A DNA stretch of 45,387 nucleotides. Source: Halalkalibacter alkalisediminis. GTDB lineage: Bacteria; Bacillota; Bacilli; Bacillales; Bacillaceae_D. Below are positions 15,727 through 24,585 of the stretch, one piece after another. The position numbers were made by a program, and so were the translations under genes. The notes under the pieces are model-generated. The model saw nothing but the letters and a program-made list of their open reading frames with translations, made no database searches and was not told the origin of the DNA. The DNA is taken from NCBI RefSeq assembly GCF_028610705.1, contig NZ_JAQQWT010000026.1, positions 1 to 45,387 of the forward strand, given 5' to 3'. Within the stretch, counting starts at the first letter, position 1, and every line of letters starts with the position of its first letter.

Positions 15727-17088
15727 ATGATAAAAAAGGTCTTAATTGCCAATCGTGGAGAAATTGCCGTACGTATTATACGTGCCTGCAGAGAATTAGA
15801 GATTGAAACAGTTGCGGTATACTCGGAAGCGGACAAGGACTCTTTACACGTTCGTATAGCTGATGAGGCGTATTGTATTGGTCCGACAGCTTCTAATAAA
15901 AGCTATTTAAATGTAACGAATATAATGAGTGTTGCAACGTTGACAGAAGTTGACGCCATCCATCCTGGATATGGATTTTTAGCAGAAAATGCTGATTTCG
16001 CTGAAATTTGTGCTGCGTGTAATATTACGTTTATTGGACCTAGTCCATATGCAATTAATCAAATGGGGACAAAAGACGTCGCTAGAGAAACAATGGCAAA
16101 TGCTGGAGTTCCAATTGTATCTGGATCAAAAGGAATTGTTGAAAATGTTGAGGCAGGACTAGCCGTAGCAGAGGAAATTGGATTTCCTGTCATTATTAAA
16201 GCAACAGCTGGCGGTGGAGGAAAAGGAATTCGTGTGGCAAGGACTGCTGAAGAACTTAAAAAGGGAATGAATATTACCCAACAAGAGGCAGCAACTGCTT
16301 TTGGAAATCCAGGTGTCTATATTGAAAAATTCATTGAGGATTTCAGGCATGTTGAAATCCAAGTACTGGCCGATAATCACGGGAATGTGATTCATCTTGG
16401 CGAACGCGACTGCACTATCCAAAGAAGGTTACAAAAACTTTTAGAGGAAACACCTTCGCCTGCGATTTCAGCTGAAACAAGATGCGAGATGGGAATAGCT
16501 GCAGTAAATGCTGCTAAAGCGGTTAACTACTCTGGAGCAGGTACGGTTGAATTTATTTATGATCACATAAATGGAAATTTTTATTTCATGGAGATGAATA
16601 CCCGTATCCAAGTAGAGCATCCTGTTACAGAAATGGTGACTGGGATTGATCTAATCAAAGAACAAATTTGGGTTGCTAGTGGAGAAGAATTAACGCTTAC
16701 TCAGGAGGACGTTACTTTTCAAGGATGGTCGATTGAATGTCGAATAAATGCAGAAAATCCGAAAAAGAATTTTATGCCCTCTCCTGGTAAGATAACGAAA
16801 TACTTGGCACCAGGTGGGTTAGGGGTTCGAATCGACTCTGCTGCTTACCTAGGTTATGTGATTTCTCCATTTTACGACTCAATGGTTGCAAAGGTGATCA
16901 CGCATGGAGCGACTCGAGCAGAAGCGGTAGCTAAAATGAAACGAGTGCTTGAGGAATTTGAAATTGAAGGTGTAGAAACAACGATTCCTTTTCATCTAAA
17001 ACTTTTGAATCATGAGACGTTTATTACAGGTGACTTTAATACGAAATTCCTTGAAGAACATGATGTTATGTCGATAAAATTAAAATAA
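15727..17088 (+). CDS. accC: Biotin carboxylase (AccC-like)
   Basis: A 453-residue ATP-grasp enzyme that carboxylates biotin on the carrier protein. Motifs in order: [20 protein letters not shown] at the N-terminus, [10 protein letters not shown], the glycine-rich loop [18 protein letters not shown], and [15 protein letters not shown]. Length equals standard AccC. The start ATG follows ACAGGAGAGAT. No carboxyltransferase subunits (accA/accD) are nearby; PxpB/PxpC-type AHS domains, which form the carboxyltransferase-like part of urea carboxylase, are in the same cluster. Confidence 0.92.
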   Translation: MIKKVLIANRGEIAVRIIRACRELEIETVAVYSEADKDSLHVRIADEAYCIGPTASNKSYLNVTNIMSVATLTEVDAIHPGYGFLAENADFAEICAACNITFIGPSPYAINQMGTKDVARETMANAGVPIVSGSKGIVENVEAGLAVAEEIGFPVIIKATAGGGGKGIRVARTAEELKKGMNITQQEAATAFGNPGVYIEKFIEDFRHVEIQVLADNHGNVIHLGERDCTIQRRLQKLLEETPSPAISAETRCEMGIAAVNAAKAVNYSGAGTVEFIYDHINGNFYFMEMNTRIQVEHPVTEMVTGIDLIKEQIWVASGEELTLTQEDVTFQGWSIECRINAENPKKNFMPSPGKITKYLAPGGLGVRIDSAAYLGYVISPFYDSMVAKVITHGATRAEAVAKMKRVLEEFEIEGVETTIPFHLKLLNHETFITGDFNTKFLEEHDVMSIKLK

Positions 17089-17252
17089 TAATGACTTAAA
17101 ATGAATAAAAAACACATTCTCACTGGTGTTGCATAAAAATAGATATTTAAAAACTGATTAATCTGTCCTTTGTTTATCCTGGTTAATGAGCTAAAAGACA
17201 ACACCAAGCCAAACGTGGCACCATTTGGTGAAACTAGAGGACCTATAGTAAC

Positions 17253-17438
17253 ATGGTAACAACAGCGATTAAAACCTTTTTGGAAGCAAAAGGGTATACA
17301 GTTAAGCTTGTAGAATTTAGTGACTATATGCAACCTAACATAGCTCTGTCTCAAGAAAAAATTGATGCAAACCTATTTCAACATAAGATTTACTTAGAAA
17401 GCTTTGCGACAGAGCATGAGCTAGAATTATCTGATTGA
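17253..17438 (+). pseudogene. MetQ/NlpA lipoprotein fragment
   Basis: The 61-residue frame resembles an internal part of MetQ-type methionine-binding lipoproteins (VKLVEFSDYMQPNIALSQEKIDANLFQHKIYLE). The signal peptide, lipobox and about three-quarters of the protein are missing. Faintly related sequence upstream from about 17210 is out of frame. It is a remnant, not a working gene. No metN or metI is present. Confidence 0.75.
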
Positions 17439-17494
17439 TCTCGTGATTGCGTTTCTTTACAGGTATTTTTTGATGAACAGACTCGAAGTAATGA

Positions 17495-17556
17495 GCGGAA
17501 CCGCTACAGGGTTTTGAGCCTCTAGGAGTGGGGTTCTCCTAGAGGCGTGTAGCGTG
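17495..17556. repeat. Nested inverted repeat
   Basis: An 11-bp perfect stem (GCCTCTAGGAG at 17518-17528 with its complement at 17536-17546, seven-base loop) sits inside an outer 7-bp stem (CGCTACA at 17502-17508 with TGTAGCG at 17548-17554). Another small hairpin, GCGG-AA-CCGC, overlaps the left side. It lies between the metQ fragment and the 3' end of the DUF3231 gene. It could end the DUF3231 transcript or be a relic of a mobile element; there is no T-run. Confidence 0.65.
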
Positions 17557-17591
17557 TGGAGCCATTGCCATCTTTTGAACACGATCTATTA

Positions 17592-18602
17592 TTATATTTT
17601 AGTTAGTTTTTTTCTATCTTCTACTTGAGGTGGTTCCTCCATCCATCCGTTCTTAATCAAAATTTCTCCTCCTTCTTTTGCAAAGGAGTATACCTTCTGA
17701 GCAAGGCGTGCCATCGTCATTGGTAAATCGCTTCTTAAACTAAAAGCTCCACCAAGTGCATTGCTGCCAAGACCGAAAGTACTTAACAAGTTTGTAACAT
17801 AAATCATCATCTTATCAGAAAATGGAGCCACAGTTGAATTAGTAGCTTTTCCTGCATGAGTAGCAGGTGGTTCAATGTAATCCTGTCGTAAATATTCACC
17901 TAAAGTTGTTTCAACGTCTTTTGACAACTTCATTCCTTTAACAAGGTATTTTTTTACCTCACTATCATTTGCTACCTGTGCAAACCCGATCATTAATTGC
18001 ATACCTGTTAGGTTTGTTTCAATTGCATGATGAATTTGAGAAAGTTCAATGACATTTAAAGGCCTTGCATCCTTCAATAATGTAAAACCTGATAAATAAT
18101 TAGTATCACGTACGAATACAACTTCTTTTGGCATTGTTACATATGGAGGGCGAGCAAGAACCCCTTTCTCTAAAAGTATTTGTGTGCATTGGTCGAATAC
18201 CTCTTGTGAGTTTGTTGTTAATTGCTTAAACAATTGTCTAATATCTTTGCGATAAGACATCGTTGAAAAGAGTGCAAAAAGATTAACTTCTATTTTACTC
18301 ATCATATGTAAAAACATCGGCTCATAGAGATAATCAAATAACTTGGGGACTCCTTTGTTTACATCGTTTTCAGTAAAGCCAGTTGGGATAATAGCTCCTT
18401 CTTGTTGAAAAATAGTTTCAATAGATGCTACTGTTTGAGCGGAATCATCGTAACTTGATCTTAAGATTTGTTGAATTTGTTCATCTTCGACATGTTCAAT
18501 AAAATGTTCTAAAAATCTCATGATCATTGTTTTTTCCTGATAAGTCATCCATAAGTTCCCTAATTCTGTTGAAGTGATTGGTACTTGATTCGATGCACTC
18601 AT
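17592..18602 (-). CDS. DUF3231 family protein
   Basis: A 336-residue soluble protein made of two related halves of about 165 residues, each beginning with a helical segment of the type seen in DUF3231 proteins of Bacillus. Conserved-looking stretches are LGNLWMTYQEKTMIMRFLEH at the start and ALGGAFSLRSDLPMTMARL near the C-terminus. No catalytic motif is visible; function is unknown. AAAGGAG precedes the ATG. It stands alone, divergent from the flavoprotein gene. Confidence 0.8.
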   Translation of the reverse strand: MSASNQVPITSTELGNLWMTYQEKTMIMRFLEHFIEHVEDEQIQQILRSSYDDSAQTVASIETIFQQEGAIIPTGFTENDVNKGVPKLFDYLYEPMFLHMMSKIEVNLFALFSTMSYRKDIRQLFKQLTTNSQEVFDQCTQILLEKGVLARPPYVTMPKEVVFVRDTNYLSGFTLLKDARPLNVIELSQIHHAIETNLTGMQLMIGFAQVANDSEVKKYLVKGMKLSKDVETTLGEYLRQDYIEPPATHAGKATNSTVAPFSDKMMIYVTNLLSTFGLGSNALGGAFSLRSDLPMTMARLAQKVYSFAKEGGEILIKNGWMEEPPQVEDRKKLTKI

Positions 18603-19004
18603 TTGATAATCTCCTTTGTTTTCTTCTTAACTTAACCATTAATATGAATAAATATTAAGACGAAAATGATATATTCTATCGCACTAATAAGTCAGAACAA
18701 TAAATGAGATAGTAAGATTTTTAATTTTGGATTGGATAGTAATATAGAATCTTTATAACTAACCAGATAATTGGGTTTGGTTTTTTTCTAATCTAATGTC
18801 TTAGTTTACTACCTTATTATTTCCCCTATATGAACATTGATTATGCACAATTCAAGATATTGAATTGTATTAATTTTATTTTAATCCAATCTAACACATG
18901 ATCAATCTGCATCTAAGATTGATTATCTTGTTAGTATCTATTACAATAAGAATCTAATCGTAATTATTACGATTTGAGACGCGGTTAAAATAGGAGGTAA
19001 TCAA
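18603..19004. other. Intergenic region between DUF3231 and flavoprotein genes
   Basis: A 400-base, very AT-rich divergent spacer. Apart from the two ribosome sites and the Zur box near its right end, I see no gene, tRNA or strong hairpin. Confidence 0.6.
18958..18972 (+). promoter_or_regulatory. Zur box
   Basis: TCGTAATTATTACGA is a perfect 7-1-7 palindrome and matches the Bacillus Zur operator consensus, extended by AA on the left and TTT on the right. Fur and PerR boxes differ at the second and third positions. It lies 33 bases before the flavoprotein start, where a zinc-bound repressor would block transcription. Confidence 0.85.
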
Positions 19005-20171
19005 TTGGTTGAGTGGACAATAATTGGAGGTGGCATTCAAGGATGCACGCTTGCAAATTTTTTAATTAAATCTAATCGTACAACAATCTCTAACCTTATG
19101 ATGATAGATCCAAACCCAGAGCCAATATTTACGTGGAAAAAATGCACAAAAACAATAGAAATGCCTTTTTTAAGATCTCCATCTATTCATCATCTGGATA
19201 TTGATCCTTTTTCACTCGAAAAGTTTGCGAAATCTGAAGAGGGTAACCGTCTCTCACAGTTTTATGGACGTTATGACCGACCATCACTTGCTCTTTTTAA
19301 TAAGCATTGTGATGCCCTTTTTCATGAGATTCAATTGCTAAATAGTTGGAATCAAGGAAGGGTGGAACAGCTGATTAAGGTAAAGCAACATTGGCTTATT
19401 AAATTAACTGATGGAAGAGAATTTGAAAGCAAAAATGTCGTTTTAGCAATGGGGTTAAGCGAACAGCCAAATTGGCCGGATTGGGCCAATGAGCTACAAA
19501 GTCAAGGGGCAAACATTAAACATATCTATGATAACAGAATGAATACAGACTCAGGTCCTGTAAGTGAAATGTTAATCATGGGTGGAGGGATTAGTGCTAT
19601 ACATACGGCGTTAAAGTGGAGTAAAAGACGTCCTGGGAAGGTTAAGTTGCTTACAAGACATCCATTACGCCTTCAACCATTTGATTCCGATCCAGGATGG
19701 CTTGGACCTAAGAAAATGAATTCATTCAGAAAAGTAACTTGTCTTAGTAAAAGAAGACAAATCATTACGAGTGCCAGGCACCGCGGATCCATTCCACAAG
19801 AATTAAAAATGAAGGTATTAAGAGAACAAAGAGAAGGCCGGCTCGATATCGTCATAGACGAATTAACTGGCGCAACGTATCAAAATGGGGAGATAAAATT
19901 AGATCTACAAAATACATCGATCCATACAAATCAAATTTTATTAGCAACAGGCTTTAATCCTTCACCACCTGGAATTACTTGGTTAAACGCAACGATTGAG
20001 AGAGAAGCTTTGCTTTGTGCAGCATGTGGTTATCCGATCGTTTCAGAGGACACTTTAGAATGGGGGCAGAACTTATACGTCATAGGTGCACTTGCTGAGC
20101 TAGTTATTGGACCGGTGTCTCGTAACATTTCAGGTGCTCGTAGAGGGGCGGAAAGGATTGTCCAAGTATAA
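19005..20171 (+). CDS. Zur-controlled FAD/NAD(P)-binding oxidoreductase
   Basis: A 388-residue flavoprotein with an N-terminal dinucleotide-binding loop (IIGGGIQGCTLAN, about 6-18) and a second Rossmann loop (IMGGGISAIHTALKW, near 190). This two-nucleotide layout is like lysine/ornithine N-monooxygenases and related FAD/NAD(P)-binding proteins. LATGFNP near residue 315 is the typical ATG-type motif. The start is TTG at 19005 with TAGGAGG seven bases upstream; no better start exists. A perfect Zur box upstream indicates expression under zinc limitation. Substrate unknown; a role in zinc-acquisition chemistry or in a zinc-sparing replacement is possible. It is followed by the B12 leader on the same strand. 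Confidence 0.78.
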   Translation: MVEWTIIGGGIQGCTLANFLIKSNRTTISNLMMIDPNPEPIFTWKKCTKTIEMPFLRSPSIHHLDIDPFSLEKFAKSEEGNRLSQFYGRYDRPSLALFNKHCDALFHEIQLLNSWNQGRVEQLIKVKQHWLIKLTDGREFESKNVVLAMGLSEQPNWPDWANELQSQGANIKHIYDNRMNTDSGPVSEMLIMGGGISAIHTALKWSKRRPGKVKLLTRHPLRLQPFDSDPGWLGPKKMNSFRKVTCLSKRRQIITSARHRGSIPQELKMKVLREQREGRLDIVIDELTGATYQNGEIKLDLQNTSIHTNQILLATGFNPSPPGITWLNATIEREALLCAACGYPIVSEDTLEWGQNLYVIGALAELVIGPVSRNISGARRGAERIVQV

Positions 20172-20244
20172 GTAAGAGAATGAAAAGTGGAGTTTAAACT
20201 AGATAATTAACCTTCTGATCTGAGGTAAATAAACAGCTATTAAA

Positions 20245-20259
20245 TCGTAATTATTTTGA
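20245..20259 (+). promoter_or_regulatory. Degenerate Zur-like box
   Basis: TCGTAATTATTTTGA keeps the full left half of the Zur site, while the right half is degraded (TTTTGA for TTACGA). It lies about 70 bases after the flavoprotein gene and about 200 bases before the first riboswitch. Binding would be weak if it occurs. Confidence 0.35.
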
Positions 20260-20439
20260 TTTAAGAATGTTAGGTTACCTTTTTTCACTCAAAAAGGTTT
20301 GAGTCAGTTTTGTGTTACTGTTGAATTATAGGTGCAAGAGGCCCAGAAATTTCAATAATTATCTAGCCCTAAATTATGTGAAATAAATATCTTATAAAAC
20401 TAACTGTTGCTATATAGATAAAATCGTAGTTTAATAGAC

Positions 20440-20615
20440 AGTATATTCAAAGTGCCTAAGGTTGTTAACTTTGGGATAATAGGGAAATCAGTTAGAGTCT
20501 GATGCAGCCCCCGCTACTGTATGTGTTGATGAACGTGTCAAGCCACTGGAATTTTTTTCCAGGAAGGGACATTAGTAAATTTTAGACACAAGCCAGGAAA
20601 CCTGCTTTTAATACT
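20440..20615 (+). ncRNA. Cobalamin riboswitch 1
   Basis: This has the conserved B12 elements in order: GGGAA, GCAGCCCCCGCTACTGT near 20504-20520, AAGCCACTGG, CCAGGAAGG, and a B12 box AGCCAGGAAACCTGC at 20591-20605. P1 is AGTAT (20440-20444) with ATACT (20611-20615). It is a somewhat divergent but complete copy. A terminator follows at 20702-20733. Confidence 0.88.
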
Positions 20616-20701
20616 ATGTATCCAATCTTCGGAGGGAGGATTTGGGATGATCATATTTAGAGATCTAGCAAAGTAGAACTCTAATTTGGACATGCCATTA
20701 T

Positions 20702-20733
20702 CCTTAACTTCAAGATGAAGTTAAGGTTTTTTT
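20702..20733 (+). terminator. Terminator of riboswitch 1
   Basis: A perfect 10-bp stem, CCTTAACTTC with GAAGTTAAGG, closes a five-base loop and is followed by seven T residues. It stands between the two riboswitches, so readthrough is needed before the second is made from the same promoter. Confidence 0.9.
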
Positions 20734-20743
20734 ATAATATCGA

Positions 20744-20908
20744 GAAAACAAAGGTGCGTAACGACTCGTTATGCTTAAAAGGGAAGTACGGTGTAAATCC
20801 GTCACGGTCCCGCCACTGTAATGGGAAATTTCATTGTATGAAGTCACTGAGTATTCGGGAAGACACAATGGAATGATGAACCTAAGTCAGGAGACCTGCC
20901 TTGTTTTA
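20744..20908 (+). ncRNA. Cobalamin riboswitch 2
   Basis: A near-consensus cobalamin riboswitch: AAAGGGAA, GGTGTAAATCCGTCACGGTC, CCCGCCACTGTAA, and B12 box AAGTCAGGAGACCTGCC at 20884-20900. P1 pairs AAAACAAAGG (20745-20754) with CCTTGTTTT (20899-20907), with one bulge. A strong terminator follows. It controls the btu/cbi/cob operon. Confidence 0.95.
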
Positions 20909-20975
20909 GTCTTCAATACCTACGGGTCATAGGTAGAGAAGTGTAATAGATGGGCTTACGATTCGTTTGCCATTT

Positions 20976-21016
20976 AATACACCTCTATCTTTGATAGAGG
21001 TGTATTTTTATTTTTT
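20976..21016 (+). terminator. Terminator of riboswitch 2
   Basis: AATACACCTCTATC pairs fully with GATAGAGGTGTATT across a three-base loop, followed by a T-rich tail. It ends 46 bases before the btuC start, the normal place for transcription attenuation. Confidence 0.9.
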
Positions 21017-21061
21017 AATCTAAACGATCTGTAAAATCGGTTGTTCGGGAGGTGTCAAGAA

Positions 21062-22180
21062 ATGGGGAGTCCTGCAAAAAATGTTGAAGCTAAATGGCTC
21101 ACTGAAGAAAAAGGAAATCAGCATACAAAAGCCCTTACATATAGAGTTCTTTTTATTACTCTTTTATTACTGTTAATTTTGTCAGTGACGCTTTCGATTA
21201 TGCTTGGTCCTGTTGCCATCTCTCCATTGACAGTATGGAAAATTGCGTTTTCAAAAATTCCCATCATGGAAGGCTATATCGTTTCTAGTTGGTCAAAACC
21301 AGAGGAACAAATTATTTGGGAAATTCGTTTCCCAAGAGTTATATTAGCTGCAATTGTGGGAGCTGGTTTAGCGATTGTAGGTGTTGCAATCCAAGCATTA
21401 GTTCGTAATTCATTAGCCGATCCATTTATTTTAGGAATATCATCAGGGGCTTCTGTTGGGGCAACACTTGTTATCATTTTTGGAGCTTTTAAATATTTTG
21501 GACTTTATTCATTATCAATTGCTGCTTTTCTAGGGGCGCTCTTTTCAATATTACTCGTTTTTTTATTAGCTCAAGTGAATGGAAAAATATCAACAGTAAG
21601 ACTCCTGCTATCGGGCATTGCTGTGTCCATGATGCTCTCAGCGATTACAAGCTATATTGTTATTTCAGCACCTCGGGAAGAAGGAATGCGTGATGCTTTA
21701 TTTTGGATGATGGGGAGCTTGGCGGGGGCCAAATGGGACCAGTTGTCCATTCCGTTCTTTTCTTTATTTATTGGGATTGGATTTCTTCTTTTATTAACAA
21801 AGCCACTTAATCTTCTTTTAATGGGAGAAGAAACAGCTACCACTCTTGGATTAAACATTGACCAATTTAAAAATCTGCTTGTCCTGTTAACCGCTCTACT
21901 TACGGGAGTATTAGTAGCAGTGAGTGGAGCCATTGGTTTTATTGGTTTAATGGTTCCTCATATCGTTCGGTTAATTATTGGTTCCGACCATCGCCATGTC
22001 TTACCTTTAAGTGGTCTTATAGGTGCTGTCTTTCTTATTTGGGCTGATGTTATTGCTCGGACTGTCGTGGCGCCTTTAGAATTGCCAATCGGAATTGTTA
22101 CCGCTTTGTGTGGAGGCCCCTTTTTTATTTGGCTTTTGAGGCGTAGTTCTTATTCTTTTGGGGCAGGTGAAGGGAAATGA
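21062..22180 (+). CDS. btuC: Cobalamin ABC transporter permease BtuC (FecCD family)
   Basis: A 372-residue polytopic membrane protein of the FecCD/BtuC family. Segments typical of the family include FPRVILAAIVGAGLAIVG, RNSLADPFILGISSGA and GFIGLMVPHIVRL. The start is ATG 21062, with GGGAGGTG seven bases upstream; an in-frame TTG at 21041 lies before that ribosome site and is rejected. A hydrophilic N-terminal extension of about 25 residues precedes the first helix. The gene overlaps btuD by four bases (ATGA). Control by B12 riboswitches supports cobalamin rather than iron-siderophore as substrate. Confidence 0.9.
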   Translation: MGSPAKNVEAKWLTEEKGNQHTKALTYRVLFITLLLLLILSVTLSIMLGPVAISPLTVWKIAFSKIPIMEGYIVSSWSKPEEQIIWEIRFPRVILAAIVGAGLAIVGVAIQALVRNSLADPFILGISSGASVGATLVIIFGAFKYFGLYSLSIAAFLGALFSILLVFLLAQVNGKISTVRLLLSGIAVSMMLSAITSYIVISAPREEGMRDALFWMMGSLAGAKWDQLSIPFFSLFIGIGFLLLLTKPLNLLLMGEETATTLGLNIDQFKNLLVLLTALLTGVLVAVSGAIGFIGLMVPHIVRLIIGSDHRHVLPLSGLIGAVFLIWADVIARTVVAPLELPIGIVTALCGGPFFIWLLRRSSYSFGAGEGK

Positions 22181-22974
22181 AATTAGAGGTAGAGCGATTA
22201 ACAACGGTCATAGAGGAGAAGAACATCATTGAAGATATAACCATGCATGTTGAAACGGGTCAATTTGTTGGCATTATCGGGCCAAATGGGAGTGGGAAAT
22301 CAACTCTGCTTAAAACGATTTATCGAATTCTTCGCCCGAAAGCAGGTCTTGTTTCACTTAACGAAAGAGAAATCAACTCGCTTTCTCACAGAGAATTTGC
22401 GAAAAAAATCGCTGTGGTTAGCCAAGAAGGATCTGTTCCATTTGATTTCACAGTTGAAGAAATTGTGATAATGGGAAGAAGTCCACATAAACGATTTTTT
22501 GAACGTGATACTTTCGAAGATAATAAGATTGTTCATTCTGCGTTAGTCAAAGTGGGCTTAGAAAACTATAAGTATCGAAGCTTTTCTACACTATCAGGTG
22601 GAGAAAAACAACGTGTCCTCATAGCGAGAGCTTTAGTACAAGAGACTACGTTTCTCATTTTAGATGAACCGACGAACCATCTTGATATTCATCATCAGCT
22701 TCAGATACTTGATATTGTTAAAAGCTTAAAAGTAAGTGTTCTCGCTGCTCTTCATGACTTAAACTTAGCAGCTGCTTATTGTGATGTTCTATTCGTTGTT
22801 GACAATGGAAGAATCGTAGCAAGTGGGTCGCCTGAGGAAGTGATCACTAAGACGATGTTAAAAGAGATTTTTCAAGTGGAATGTACGGTTACAGCGCATC
22901 CTGATACCGGCAAAGTCCAAATTTTATATGTGTCTGATGGAATGTTCACATCAAATGGTTCAAAAATCTGTTAG
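22177..22974 (+). CDS. btuD: Cobalamin ABC transporter ATPase BtuD
   Basis: A 265-residue ABC ATPase. Walker A is GPNGSGKST at 35-43, the signature LSGGEKQR is near 136, and Walker B FLILDEP comes just after 155, followed by the ALHDLNLA switch histidine region. It pairs with BtuC, whose stop it overlaps. The C-terminal 30 residues or so after the core carry VECTVTAHPDTGKVQI, commonly seen in FecE/BtuD proteins. Confidence 0.9.
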   Translation: MKLEVERLTTVIEEKNIIEDITMHVETGQFVGIIGPNGSGKSTLLKTIYRILRPKAGLVSLNEREINSLSHREFAKKIAVVSQEGSVPFDFTVEEIVIMGRSPHKRFFERDTFEDNKIVHSALVKVGLENYKYRSFSTLSGGEKQRVLIARALVQETTFLILDEPTNHLDIHHQLQILDIVKSLKVSVLAALHDLNLAAAYCDVLFVVDNGRIVASGSPEEVITKTMLKEIFQVECTVTAHPDTGKVQILYVSDGMFTSNGSKIC

Positions 22975-23082
22975 GTAGATTGGAAGAGAAGGTGAATTCA
23001 TGGCCAATTAGAATTCGTTCGCTTTAGGGGAACGAGATAGTTAAAATGCAACAGTAAATTAAATAAAAAAGTAGGGAATCAA

Positions 23083-24081
23083 ATGTTAAAAAATATTCGA
23101 TTGGGATTTTGTTTTAGTATCATATTTTTATTAATAACAGCATGTGGAGTAACTCAAGGAGCAAACTCTAGTGTCGATACAGAGCACAAAGAGCTACAAG
23201 AAATTGAAAAAGAAGTAAGTGAATATGCTGTGGTTGAAATGGAAAACAACGAGCATGACCTTGTTTTTACAGAAGCACCCGAGCGTGCTGTTACATTAAA
23301 TCAGCATGTAACAGAAGTCATGCTTGCTCTTGGTTTAGAAGATTCAATCGTTGGAACCGCGTATCTTGATGACGAAATATTGCCCGAATTTAAAGCCGCT
23401 TACGATCAAATTCCAGTCCTTTCTGATCAATATCCGTCACAAGAAGTATTTTTAGCGGAAGAACCTGATTTTGCTTACGCTGGTTGGAAAAGTGCTTTTC
23501 GAGAAGATAATGTAGGTACCGTGGAACAACTAGAAGAGTTTGGAATTAACGCTTACTTGCATGAATCTTCAAGTGTCGTTGGACCAACTATTGAACATAT
23601 TTTCCAAGATATTCGAAACATCGCGAAAATTTTTAATGTTGTTGAGCGCGGAGAGGCGCTAATAAATGAGATGAATATTGAATTGGAAGAGATTCAAGCA
23701 AACATTCCTGTGAATAACAAGCCTGTTAATATATTCGTATACGACAGCGGCGATACAGCTCCTTTTACTGTAGGACAAAACTTTCTAAATACGATTATTG
23801 AAATGGCAGGTGCAACGAATATTTTTAATGATATTGATAGCAATTGGGGAGAAGTAAGCTGGGAAGTAGTAGTCGAACGTGATCCAGAAGTCATTGTCAT
23901 TGTTGATTATGGTGAAACAACAGCTGAAGAGAAAAGAGAGCAACTAATGAATCATCCTGCTTTAACAGATGTAACCGCGATTTTGAATCAAGAGTTTATT
24001 GTGATGCCGCTTTCTGCCGCAGCTGAAGGAGTTCGTGTTCCATCTGCTCTTGAAATAATAGTGAATGGATTATACGAGTAA
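23083..24081 (+). CDS. btuF: Cobalamin-binding lipoprotein BtuF
   Basis: A 332-residue substrate-binding lipoprotein with a signal peptide and lipobox LITAC (Cys21 lipidated), then a short acidic linker and a periplasmic-binding-protein type III fold (PERAVTLNQHVTEVMLALG, DSIVGTAY, EEPDFAYAGW). It should capture cobalamin or cobinamide outside the membrane for BtuCD. The 108-base gap after btuD contains a three-codon ORF, ATG GCC AAT TAG at 23000-23011, probably without meaning. AGTAGGGAATCAA precedes the ATG; the ribosome site is modest. Confidence 0.88.
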   Translation: MLKNIRLGFCFSIIFLLITACGVTQGANSSVDTEHKELQEIEKEVSEYAVVEMENNEHDLVFTEAPERAVTLNQHVTEVMLALGLEDSIVGTAYLDDEILPEFKAAYDQIPVLSDQYPSQEVFLAEEPDFAYAGWKSAFREDNVGTVEQLEEFGINAYLHESSSVVGPTIEHIFQDIRNIAKIFNVVERGEALINEMNIELEEIQANIPVNNKPVNIFVYDSGDTAPFTVGQNFLNTIIEMAGATNIFNDIDSNWGEVSWEVVVERDPEVIVIVDYGETTAEEKREQLMNHPALTDVTAILNQEFIVMPLSAAAEGVRVPSALEIIVNGLYE

Positions 24082-24171
24082 AAACCGATGTTAGGCTTAT
24101 AGAGTCTTTTATACACCTGTACTATGTTGTGAAAATACCATCGTAAACAAACTATTTAGGAGGTTATGAGA

Positions 24172-24555
24172 ATGACTACTTGGAATTTAAAGGGTACTCA
24201 AAAGCACGTTTTAATTTGTAATGGTTCTAGCTGTATGAGAAAGGAAGGAGAAGAAATAACCGTAGCTATTCGTGATGAAATTACCAATCTTCATTTAGAT
24301 CATCAAATTCACACATCTCGTACTCGTTGCAATGGTCGATGCAAAGATGCTTGTGTCGTAATCGTTTATCCAGAAGGGAAATGGTATTCCGCAACGTCTA
24401 CCGAGGTAGGGCGTACCATTGTACAAAGTCACGTTGACCCATCTATCGACTTACAAGAAGCATTAATTTATGACTTTGAAAAAGAGGAAATGAAGGCAGT
24501 TAATGAGACTAGTAGATTTGAAGGTGTTACGAAAAAGGAGAAAACAGAGGTTTAG
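24172..24555 (+). CDS. cbiW: CbiW, 2Fe-2S ferredoxin-like protein
   Basis: A 127-residue thioredoxin-fold ferredoxin-like protein, the first gene of the B. megaterium-type cobalamin operon (cbiW). Cys16 and Cys21 (CNGSSC) and Cys53, Cys57 and Cys61 (RCNGRCKDAC) are cluster-ligand candidates. The start ATG at 24172 has AGGAGG eight bases upstream; the ATG at 24166 is only two bases from it and is rejected. A role in supplying electrons to the Fe-S corrin enzyme encoded next (CbiH60) is likely but not proven. Confidence 0.82.
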   Translation: MTTWNLKGTQKHVLICNGSSCMRKEGEEITVAIRDEITNLHLDHQIHTSRTRCNGRCKDACVVIVYPEGKWYSATSTEVGRTIVQSHVDPSIDLQEALIYDFEKEEMKAVNETSRFEGVTKKEKTEV

Positions 24556-24585
24556 TTTTTTTGAAACATAAAGGAGGGAAGTAAG

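Noticed and set aside
23000-23011. Three-codon ORF as a leader peptide before btuF
   Set aside because: It has a plausible ribosome site but no attenuator-like structure next to it; more likely chance.
21062-24081. Siderophore-iron ABC transporter
   Set aside because: The fold is shared, but tandem B12 riboswitches precede it and corrin genes follow; cobalamin is the better substrate call.
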